Shown piece by piece: positions 1 through 5,575 of a DNA stretch of 64,000 bases (positions are counted from its first letter, which is position 1; each line of letters starts with the position of its first letter). The DNA lies in assembly GCA_030145715.1 (NCBI GenBank), contig JAIXHQ010000008.1:1-64000 (forward strand). The letters run 5' to 3'. This DNA comes from Sphingopyxis sp. (lineage in GTDB: Bacteria > Pseudomonadota > Alphaproteobacteria > Sphingomonadales > Sphingomonadaceae). Made by a program: the position numbers and the translations under genes. The notes under the pieces are model-generated. The model had not been told where the DNA came from and did no database searches. It saw nothing but the letters and a program-made list of their open reading frames with translations.

Positions 1-134
1 CCGCCGTCACCGGCCAGCAGGATGTCGCCCAGCGACACGGTGTCGCCAGCTTCGCCGTCGATCTTTTCAACGGCGATCTTGTCTCCAGCGGCGACGCGAT
101 ACTGCTTGCCGCCCGTGCGCACGATTGCGAACAT
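1..134 (-). CDS. rplU: 50S ribosomal protein L21 (N-terminal part, cut by window edge)
   Basis: The first 44 codons of L21 are visible, starting [18 protein letters not shown], which is the characteristic N-terminus of this 23S rRNA-binding protein of the large subunit. The gene continues beyond base 1, so about half to two thirds is missing. The ATG lies at 132-134 on the minus strand. The roughly 225 bases between it and the next gene, on the opposite strand, must hold its promoter and leader. That stretch contains complementary GCGCTG/CAGCGC segments about 50 nt apart, which could form a leader structure, but I cannot assign one. Family identity is very safe; the C-terminal part cannot be judged. 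Confidence 0.95.
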   Translation of the reverse strand, partial: MFAIVRTGGKQYRVAAGDKIAVEKIDGEAGDTVSLGDILLAGDG

Positions 135-359
135 GGTCTTCCATCCAATCAGAAACTAAAACACCCGCGCTGTCAGTCACCCGCCAAAGCAGGCGATTTT
201 TCCGACATGCGGGAAAGTCAGCGCCACTAGCGAGCCGGGGCCTTGCTGTCAACCGCCAAATTCCGTGCTTTTCATCCAAATGGGCGGTGCTCCGCCGATT
301 ATCGCACGGGGGAACGATTCGGCTCTTGCTGCGCCGTCGGTGCGACCATATCAGGGGCG

Positions 360-872
360 ATGATGATGCGCGCCCTTCTTTTTGCACCTCTATTGCTGTC
401 GCTTCCCGCTTGTGCCGCGACGCAGGCTGGCGACGAACCCTCGCTCGCCAGGCGCTCAGTAGAGGGGCGATTCGACGTCGCGCCACCCGCAGTCATCGCT
501 GCGCCGCCGGGCCCGCTGCCGACCGATCTCGCAGGGCGGCTGCAACGCTGGGAATCGGATGCCGCCGCCGGGCAGCAGGCCTTTGCCGCCGAACGCGAGG
601 GGGCCGCTTCGGCGGTGTCGGCAGCCGCGGGCGCGCCCGTCGCCAGCGAACGCTGGGTCGTGGCACAGCAGGCGATTTCGCGCCTTACCGCCGCGCGCGC
701 GCCGCTCACCGGCGCGCTTGCCGACATCGACCGCCTCTATATCGATCGCAGTGCCGAAGAGGCGATCGACGGCCTTCCCGCCATATATGCGCTGCGTGAC
801 CGGCTGGCCGGCCTCGCCTCGACACAGGACGCGATACTGGAAGCGTTGAACGGCCAACTTCCGGGGCAATAA
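360..872 (+). CDS. small secreted lipoprotein, function unknown
   Basis: The product is about 170 residues. It opens with three consecutive Met codons (360, 363, 366), followed by a hydrophobic signal sequence and the lipobox LSLPAC, so it is predicted to be exported, cleaved before the Cys and lipid-anchored. An AGGGG at 353-357 supports a start at 363 or 366 as well as at 360. The mature part is rich in Ala, Glu and Arg, apparently helical, and has no catalytic motif I recognise. It stands alone, divergent from rplU and convergent with pspF, with only one base between the two stop codons. A role in the envelope is inferred from the signal only. Confidence 0.7.
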   Translation: MMMRALLFAPLLLSLPACAATQAGDEPSLARRSVEGRFDVAPPAVIAAPPGPLPTDLAGRLQRWESDAAAGQQAFAAEREGAASAVSAAAGAPVASERWVVAQQAISRLTAARAPLTGALADIDRLYIDRSAEEAIDGLPAIYALRDRLAGLASTQDAILEALNGQLPGQ

Positions 873-873
873 C

Positions 874-1899
874 CTATTGATTCAGGCCGTGCTTCTTCAG
901 TGCATGGCGAATCTGATCGTAACTCAGCCCCAGTGCTTCGGCCGCGACCTTCTGATTGAAACGGCATCGTGCCATCGTGTCCGACAATATCTGCTTTTCA
1001 TAGGCGTCCACGGCGGCGCGCAGGTCGCTCACCTGGCCAGGGGGTGCGGCGGCGGCCGGCGCTGCACCGCTGAAGGTTGCCGCCGCCGTTTCGTGTCGGA
1101 TCTGTGCCTTGCGCGGCGCGGGCTGCCATGGGCTGGCAAAGGGGTCGAAATGCAGCGCGTCGACGGGTCTGGCGGGATCGGCCCAGCGATAGATGGCGCG
1201 TTCGATGACATTCCGCAGTTCGCGGACATTGCCCGGCCAGCCATGTCCTTCCATCGCCGCCAGCGCGCGCGGGCCGAAACCCGGCCATTGTTCCCAGTCG
1301 AGTAGCGCTGCCATGCGCTGTCCGAAATATTCGGCCAGCACTTCAATATCGCCTTCGCGCGCGCGAAGCGGGGGCAGGGTGATGACCTCGAACGACAGGC
1401 GGTCGAGCAGGTCGGCGCGAAACCGGTGTTCATCGACCAGCGCAGGCAGATGCTCGTTCGTCGCGGCCACGATCCGCACATCGACGCGGATCGGGCGTGA
1501 CGATCCAACGCGCGTCACCTCGCCATATTCGACCGCGCGGAGCAGCCGTTCCTGCGCGCCCATCGACATCGTCGCCAGTTCGTCCAGGAACAGGGTGCCG
1601 CCGTCGGCTTCCTCGAACCGCCCCGCGCGGGTTCGCGTCGCGCCGGTAAAGGCGCCTGCCTCATGCCCGAACAGTTCGGACTCGATCAGTGTCTCGGGCA
1701 TCGCGGCACAGTTCATGATGACATAGGGCCGGTCCCAGCGGGTCGACAGGCGATGCAGGCGTTCGGCGATCAATTCCTTGCCTGTCCCGCGCTCGCCAAT
1801 GACAAGCACGGGGCGGTCAAGCGATGCGGCCATGCTGGCTCGTTCGACCGCGTCCTGAAACGCCGCGGATTGTCCGATGAACTGCGTTTCGTTGTCCAT
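874..1899 (-). CDS. pspF: PspF-type sigma-54 enhancer-binding activator
   Basis: The 341-residue protein is a bacterial enhancer-binding protein that activates sigma-54 promoters by ATP hydrolysis. There is no receiver domain: the AAA+ domain begins almost at the N-terminus, as in PspF (325 aa in E. coli), where activity is held down by direct PspA binding. Visible motifs are Walker A (GERGTGKE, about residues 31-38), the sigma-54 contact loop GAFTGA, and the Walker B region GGTLFLDE. A C-terminal Fis-type helix-turn-helix ends in SYDQIRHALKKHGLNQ. The ATG at 1897-1899 starts right at the conserved domain; an upstream in-frame extension would cross the control region. It is divergent from the psp operon, whose sigma-54 promoter lies about 100 bp away. 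Confidence 0.93.
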   Translation of the reverse strand: MDNETQFIGQSAAFQDAVERASMAASLDRPVLVIGERGTGKELIAERLHRLSTRWDRPYVIMNCAAMPETLIESELFGHEAGAFTGATRTRAGRFEEADGGTLFLDELATMSMGAQERLLRAVEYGEVTRVGSSRPIRVDVRIVAATNEHLPALVDEHRFRADLLDRLSFEVITLPPLRAREGDIEVLAEYFGQRMAALLDWEQWPGFGPRALAAMEGHGWPGNVRELRNVIERAIYRWADPARPVDALHFDPFASPWQPAPRKAQIRHETAAATFSGAAPAAAAPPGQVSDLRAAVDAYEKQILSDTMARCRFNQKVAAEALGLSYDQIRHALKKHGLNQ

Positions 1900-1999
1900 T
1901 CCCAATGATTGGCAAATTTCCCCACTAGCTGGCAAGTCAATTTTGCTCGGCAGGACATTTCCATGTGAAGTTAGGCTGATTTCTGCGCTTTCGAGCAAT

Positions 2000-2015
2000 T
2001 GGCACGGCTCCTGCA
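2000..2015 (+). promoter_or_regulatory. sigma-54 (-24/-12) promoter of the psp operon
   Basis: TGGCAC-N5-CTGCA matches the sigma-54 consensus TGGCAC-N5-TTGCW at all but one of the specified bases. The invariant GG is at 2001-2002 and GC at 2013-2014, ten bases apart. It lies 63 bp upstream of the first small gene and in the pspF-psp intergenic region. The roughly 100 bp between it and the pspF start (1900-1999) is where PspF enhancer sites and the pspF promoter are expected. That stretch has two partly repeated TGGCAA-N-ATTT blocks near 1910 and 1931, which I cannot assign with confidence. Confidence 0.88.
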
Positions 2016-2077
2016 CAGATTTCAACGAACCGGCGCAACCGTGCCGGCGCAGCGAAAAAATCCAGGAAGGTTGATCC

Positions 2078-2248
2078 ATGAAGACGATATATGCCCAAGC
2101 CGCCAATTTCGTGCTCAGCACGGCCGGAGCGATGGCCATCCTCGTCGGCGTGATCGACCAGCCGCAGGTCGCTGCCAATGTCGGCGGCGCCGCCGTCGGC
2201 CCCTTGGTGGCCGCTGTCATGTCCCCGGCGGTCAGCCCGTTGGCCTGA
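2078..2248 (+). CDS. 56-residue hydrophobic protein, first gene of the psp transcript
   Basis: An ATG with a clear AGGAAGG ribosome site 8 bp upstream opens a 56-codon frame (MKTIYAQAANFVLSTAGAMA at the N-terminus, ending SPAVSPLA). Nearly all of it is hydrophobic or small residues, in two blocks (about residues 10-27 and 35-55) separated by a short polar DQPQ segment, suggesting a small membrane protein or hairpin. It is the first gene after the sigma-54 promoter, so it should be made in large amounts during the psp response. I do not recognise it as PspD, PspE or PspG. A strong hairpin separates it from pspA. Coding is supported by the ribosome site, position and composition, but not by known homology. 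Confidence 0.7.
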   Translation: MKTIYAQAANFVLSTAGAMAILVGVIDQPQVAANVGGAAVGPLVAAVMSPAVSPLA

Positions 2249-2253
2249 CCGGT

Positions 2254-2297
2254 CTGGTGCCGGGGCACTCTCCCCCCTTGCCCCGCCCCGGCACCAG
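2254..2297 (+). promoter_or_regulatory. perfect 13-bp inverted repeat between the first psp gene and pspA
   Basis: Arms 2254-2266 (CTGGTGCCGGGGC) and 2285-2297 are exactly complementary with an 18-nt, C-rich loop. No T-run follows, so an intrinsic terminator is unlikely. Its place, between the stop of the 56-residue gene and the pspA ribosome site (AGGAG at 2337-2341), fits an mRNA-processing or stability element that sets unequal expression of the two genes. That role is inference. Confidence 0.6.
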
Positions 2298-2348
2298 CTT
2301 TCTTCAGATAGAGACGCAGGTCTCAAGATTTTCGACAGGAGTTTCAAA

Positions 2349-3011
2349 ATGGGTATTTTTTCACGAACCCGCGACATCATCGCCGCTAACGTCACCGACC
2401 TGCTCGACCGGGCCGAAGATCCCGAAAAAATGATCCGGCAGATCATTTTCGAAATGAACGAAACGCTCGTCGAAGTCCGCGCCTCTGCTGCCCGCACAAT
2501 CGCGGATCAAAAGGAAATGCGCCGCCATATCGCCAAGCTGGAAAGCCTGCAGGACAGTTGGAAGGAAAAGGCCGAACTGGCGCTGTCAAAGGATCGCGAA
2601 GACCTTGCTACGGCGGCGCTCGTCGAAAAGCAGAAGGCCGGCGACATGGCCGACAAGCTGAAAGCGGAGATCGCCGTCCTCGACGAGGCGTTGACGGGCT
2701 ATGAAGCCGACATCGCCAAGCTCCAGAAAAAGCTGAGCGAAGCCCGCGCCCGCCAGTCGAGTGTCGTCAACCGCCTTGCAAGCGCTGAAAACCGCTACAA
2801 GCTGCGTGAGATGACCAACGGCGACCGGGTCGAAGACGCCTTCTCGCGTTTCGAGATACTCGAACGCCGCGTCGATGAAGCCGAAGGCCGCGCCGACGCG
2901 CTGAACCTCGGTTATAAAAAGTCACTCGACGAGGAAATCGCCGAACTGCAGGCTGCCGACAAGGTCGCTGACGAACTCGCCGCGCTGAAAGCGGCGCAGG
3001 GTAAGAATTAA
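2349..3011 (+). CDS. pspA: phage shock protein A (ESCRT-III-like membrane effector and PspF inhibitor)
   Basis: PspA binds and supports damaged inner membrane and, when not engaged, holds PspF inactive. The product is 220 residues (222 in E. coli) and starts MGIFSRTRDIIAANVTDLLD, the amphipathic membrane-binding helix, followed by EDPEKMIRQII. The remainder is almost continuous coiled coil rich in Lys, Glu and Ala. The start ATG at 2349 has AGGAG upstream; the longer in-frame extension beginning near 2178 overlaps the preceding gene and hairpin and is not used. pspB follows 12 bp downstream. Expression is expected from the sigma-54 promoter at 2000. Confidence 0.97.
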   Translation: MGIFSRTRDIIAANVTDLLDRAEDPEKMIRQIIFEMNETLVEVRASAARTIADQKEMRRHIAKLESLQDSWKEKAELALSKDREDLATAALVEKQKAGDMADKLKAEIAVLDEALTGYEADIAKLQKKLSEARARQSSVVNRLASAENRYKLREMTNGDRVEDAFSRFEILERRVDEAEGRADALNLGYKKSLDEEIAELQAADKVADELAALKAAQGKN

Positions 3012-3023
3012 GGAGCCGGGCCG

Positions 3024-3302
3024 ATGGAAGACGTAATCGTCCCGATCGTGGTCGTCCCTGCGATCTTCCTCGGTCTGCCCTGGCTGATCCTCCACTACGT
3101 CACCAAGTGGAAACAGGCCAAGACGCTGACCGGAGAAGATGAGCAGTTGCTCGACGAACTGTACGACACCGCGCGTCGGCTCGAAAATCGTCTGCACACC
3201 GTCGAACGGATCATCAGTGCCGACAATCCCGATTTCCGCCCCGCGGTTCGCCGCGATGAAGATATGGCGCAACTCGACGACTATAAGACCCGGAGGAACT
3301 AA
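3024..3302 (+). CDS. pspB: phage shock protein B
   Basis: A 92-residue inner-membrane protein with one N-terminal membrane segment (about residues 4-27, ending LPWLILHYVTKW). A cytoplasmic coiled coil carries the PspB signature around RLENRLHTVERIISADNPDFRP. In the characterised systems PspB works with PspC to sense envelope stress and draw PspA away from PspF. It is somewhat longer than E. coli PspB (74 aa) because of a charged C-terminal extension. A ribosome site (AAGGAG) precedes the ATG. The tail around RLHTVERI recurs in the downstream small genes. Confidence 0.93.
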   Translation: MEDVIVPIVVVPAIFLGLPWLILHYVTKWKQAKTLTGEDEQLLDELYDTARRLENRLHTVERIISADNPDFRPAVRRDEDMAQLDDYKTRRN

Positions 3303-3303
3303 G

Positions 3304-3681
3304 ATGTCTGCCAGCCGCACGAAATTCTATCTCGACAAGCAGAACGCCAAATGGAGCGGCGTGTGTGCCGGGATCGCGGACTATACGGGCATCGACGTCC
3401 TTTGGATCCGCGTCGCGGCCGTCCTTGGCACGCTGATGGGATCGGGCGTCCTGATCCTCGTCTATTTCCTCATCGCATGGATGGCGACGCCCCGGCCTTT
3501 TGCGCTTTATGGTTCGAATGACGAAGCGAAATTCTGGCAGGGCGTCAGGTCGAACCCCAGTGCGTCGACGCGCGACATTCGTTCGCGCTTCCGCGACATC
3601 GACCGCCGACTTGCTGACATCGAACAATATTACACCAGTCACAACCGCCGCCTCTCCGACGAGATCGACGCGCTCCGCTGA
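3304..3681 (+). CDS. pspC: phage shock protein C (PspC-domain membrane sensor)
   Basis: The 125-residue protein begins with a PspC domain (about residues 6-63): LDKQNAKWSGVCAGIADYTG, then DVLWIRVAAVL and a long membrane segment ending LIAWMATPRP. The cytoplasmic or periplasmic tail is helical, and its last 24 residues (RLADIEQYY...LSDEIDALR) resemble the tail of the product encoded at 4031-4354 at 14 of 24 ungapped positions. The start ATG directly follows the pspB stop with one intervening base. It should act with PspB as the stress sensor upstream of PspA/PspF. Confidence 0.94.
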   Translation: MSASRTKFYLDKQNAKWSGVCAGIADYTGIDVLWIRVAAVLGTLMGSGVLILVYFLIAWMATPRPFALYGSNDEAKFWQGVRSNPSASTRDIRSRFRDIDRRLADIEQYYTSHNRRLSDEIDALR

Positions 3682-3719
3682 AACAGCGGGCAATGGGGCA
3701 GGCAACAGGGAGAATAGAA

Positions 3720-4019
3720 ATGAATATCGGTGGGACCGGTTTCGTCCTGGCCATCATCGCATTGTCGATCGGCGGCTGGATGTTCACCACCTGGATCCGT
3801 GCGAAGCATGGTTATCCGATTGAAAATGAATGGGGCGGTGCGGTTCATCGATCCGACCCCGACGCTGATCGAAAAATCGCCTTGCTGATGGATGACAATG
3901 CCAAGCTGGCGGGACAGGTTAGCCGACTGGAAGATCGGATTTCGGTGCTGGAACGCATTGCGACGGAGAATAACGGACAGGCGGCCCAACTTGCCGACCA
4001 GATCGACCGTCTGCGCTGA
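3720..4019 (+). CDS. PspB-like small membrane/coiled-coil protein, tandem copy 1
   Basis: The product has 99 residues: an N-terminal membrane segment (about 5-24), the motif GGWMFTTWIRAKHGYP, an acidic linker and a C-terminal coiled coil (RISVLERIATENN...LADQIDRLR). The coil resembles the PspB tail (RLHTVERIISADN) and its end resembles the PspC terminus (EIDALR). AGGGAGA lies upstream of the ATG. It lies 38 bp after pspC and 11 bp before the next copy on the same strand, so it is almost certainly in the psp transcript. A role as a further membrane partner of PspA/B/C is inferred. I do not recognise a named family. Confidence 0.8.
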   Translation: MNIGGTGFVLAIIALSIGGWMFTTWIRAKHGYPIENEWGGAVHRSDPDADRKIALLMDDNAKLAGQVSRLEDRISVLERIATENNGQAAQLADQIDRLR

Positions 4020-4030
4020 GGGGAAAGAGA

Positions 4031-4354
4031 ATGGACTTCATCATCTTCAAGGAAGCGATTGTTCCCGCCGCGGTCATTATCGGCCTTGCTTGTGTCGGCG
4101 GCTGGATTTTCACCACCTGGCTCCGCGTCAAGAACGGCTATCCGCTCGAAAATAGCTGGGGCAAGGCGGTCTATCCGCGCACCAGCGACGAAGCGATGGA
4201 GCGCGTCAAACTGATCGGACAGGAAAATGCCCAACTGCGCGCCGAGCTGGGCTCGGTGAAGGATCGCCTCGCGGTGATCGAGCGCATCGTCACCGACGAG
4301 GGTCACCGGCTGAGCCACGAGATCGACAAGCTGCGCGATGCACCGCTGAACTAA
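4031..4354 (+). CDS. PspB-like small membrane/coiled-coil protein, tandem copy 2
   Basis: A 107-residue paralogue of the preceding protein: membrane segment at about 8-29, then GGWIFTTWLRVKNGYPLENSWG, nearly repeating copy 1 over this stretch, then a charged coil (RLAVIERIVTDEG...LSHEIDKLR). The shared block just after the membrane segment points to gene duplication and to a conserved function of that juxtamembrane region. GGGAAAGAGA lies just upstream of the ATG. Its last helix aligns without gaps to the PspC C-terminus (14 of 24 identical). Confidence 0.8.
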   Translation: MDFIIFKEAIVPAAVIIGLACVGGWIFTTWLRVKNGYPLENSWGKAVYPRTSDEAMERVKLIGQENAQLRAELGSVKDRLAVIERIVTDEGHRLSHEIDKLRDAPLN

Positions 4355-4383
4355 CACAAGATTGAACGGAAAGGATAATCCCC

Positions 4384-4647
4384 ATGGGTCCCTTTGAAAT
4401 GGTTGTCGGCATCGTCCTCATCGTGACGATCGGCAGCATTATTCGCGCCAAGCACGGCATCCGCCGCGACAACAAGGGCAATGAATTTTTCGTCGGCACC
4501 GACAATGCGGAGACCAAGGCGCTGCAGAGCGAAATCCGCGCCTTGAAGGAGCGCATCCAGGTTCTCGAACGCATCGCGACCGATAATAATCGCGCCGTCA
4601 CGCTCGATCAGGAGATCGAGAAGCTGCGCGACAGCAGCAAAATCTGA
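4384..4647 (+). CDS. PspB-like small membrane/coiled-coil protein, tandem copy 3
   Basis: An 87-residue product with a shorter N-terminal membrane segment (about 5-20), then IRAKHG, a shortened form of the juxtamembrane motif of copies 1 and 2. The C-terminal coil RIQVLERIATDNN...LDQEIEKLR is again the PspB-like tail with the terminal EI-(D/E)-x-LR. GGAAAGGA lies upstream of the ATG. It has lost the FTTW and GYP parts of the motif, so it is the more divergent member. Same operon by spacing (29 bp from copy 2, 23 bp to copy 4). Confidence 0.78.
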   Translation: MGPFEMVVGIVLIVTIGSIIRAKHGIRRDNKGNEFFVGTDNAETKALQSEIRALKERIQVLERIATDNNRAVTLDQEIEKLRDSSKI

Positions 4648-4670
4648 TCGCCGGAAAAGGAGCAACGCTC

Positions 4671-4916
4671 ATGGCTTTTGTTACCCCCGACTTTACCGCC
4701 GTCGCCGCCGCGCTCGCCGCGCTCAGCATCATCAGCCTGGTGGCGCTGCGCGGGTGGCGCGACTGGATCCAGCTCAAGCGCGAGGAACTCGCCGCCGGTC
4801 ACGCCGTTCTGGCACAGGATTCCCGTGTGCCCAGCGCCGGATCGCGGATCGAGATCGCCGACCTCAAGGAACGGCTGCGCAAGCTGGAGGCCATCGCCGC
4901 CGGAGTGGATCTTTGA
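4671..4916 (+). CDS. PspB-like small membrane/coiled-coil protein, tandem copy 4
   Basis: An 81-residue product: hydrophobic segment about residues 8-25, a basic juxtamembrane stretch (RGWRDWIQLKREE), and a C-terminal helix IADLKERLRKLEAIAAGVDL. The layout and the RL-x-x-LE-x-I core repeat that of its neighbours, but the terminal EIDxLR is missing. AAAAGGAG lies just upstream of the ATG. It is the last gene of the run; a degenerate dispersed repeat follows and no clear terminator was seen. Function unknown; a psp-associated membrane role is inferred from context. Confidence 0.72.
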   Translation: MAFVTPDFTAVAAALAALSIISLVALRGWRDWIQLKREELAAGHAVLAQDSRVPSAGSRIEIADLKERLRKLEAIAAGVDL

Positions 4917-4930
4917 ACAACGGATCAATT

Positions 4931-5007
4931 CCGTCGTTGCGAGCATAGTGAAGCATTCCAGAGCAGGCGGTAGCCGGTCTTGATTGCTGCGCCCGGCCCG
5001 CGATGAC
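4931..5007. repeat. degenerate dispersed palindromic repeat
   Basis: CCGTCGTTGCGAGCATAG and the following AAGCATTCCAGAGC match the left arm of a repeat type widespread in alphaproteobacterial genomes. The right arm is decayed (TTGATTGCTGC ... GCGATGAC). It separates the psp operon from sufE. Confidence 0.6.
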
Positions 5008-5067
5008 CATGGACCTGCGCTGCGTTATTTCTTTCGTCCCGCCGATCTTTCTGCCAGTGCCGCCGCC

Positions 5068-5478
5068 ATGCGCAGCCTGACCGACATTTTCGAAGAATAT
5101 GACTTTCTCGACGGCGACGATCGCTATCGTCTGCTGATCGATCTTGGCCGCGACCTTGAACCCATGCCCGACGCGCTCAAGACCGACGCGACGCTTGTGC
5201 GCGGCTGCTCGGCCAGCGTCTGGGTCTATCCGGTGCCGCGCGCGGATGGCCAGCTTCATTTCCTGGCCGACAGCAACGCCGCGATTACCAAGGGCATCGT
5301 CGCGCTGGTCCTTGCCGCGGTTCAGGACCGCCCCGCGACCGAGGTCGCCGCAATGGACGTCGCCGCCGCACTCGCCCCGTTCGACCTGACGCGCCAATTG
5401 TCGTCGAACCGGACGCAGGGCGTCCCCAACATGATCGCGCTGGTTCAGGACACCGCCCGCCGCCTCGCCGCAGATTGA
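5068..5478 (+). CDS. sufE: SufE family cysteine desulfurase sulfur acceptor
   Basis: A 136-residue SufE-type protein, which takes persulfide sulfur from the desulfurase SufS and passes it to the SufBCD scaffold for Fe-S cluster assembly. It begins MRSLTDIFEEYDFLDGDDRY, continues LIDLGRDLEPMPD, and has the acceptor cysteine in VRGCSASVWVYP (about Cys50). A conserved C-terminal stretch follows (LTRQLSSNRTQGVPNMI). The start at 5068 was chosen because homology begins there; the upstream in-frame extension from 4984 runs through a dispersed repeat. No strong ribosome site is visible. No other suf genes are in this window. Confidence 0.92.
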   Translation: MRSLTDIFEEYDFLDGDDRYRLLIDLGRDLEPMPDALKTDATLVRGCSASVWVYPVPRADGQLHFLADSNAAITKGIVALVLAAVQDRPATEVAAMDVAAALAPFDLTRQLSSNRTQGVPNMIALVQDTARRLAAD

Positions 5479-5528
5479 CACGCGACCGCCAATCCGGCGC
5501 GCCGCCTTTGCAACACGCCATAGAAAAA

Positions 5529-5554
5529 GGGCGCGGAAGTTACCTCCCGCGCCC
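5529..5554. terminator. bidirectional intrinsic terminator between sufE and the TonB receptor gene
   Basis: Arms GGGCGCGG (5529-5536) and CCGCGCCC (5547-5554) with a 10-nt loop lie between two convergent genes. On the minus strand the stem is followed by five T (complement of 5524-5528); on the plus strand by TATTTT. Confidence 0.85.
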
Positions 5555-5575
5555 TATTTTCACGTGTTGAGAGGC

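Noticed and set aside
2178-2348. N-terminal extension of PspA by 57 codons
   Set aside because: The extension crosses the leader gene and the 13-bp hairpin; the ATG at 2349 has a good ribosome site and begins the normal amphipathic helix.
5068-5478. sufE as last gene of the psp operon
   Set aside because: A 151-bp gap with a dispersed repeat separates it from the last small gene and the function is unrelated; read-through is possible but not supported.
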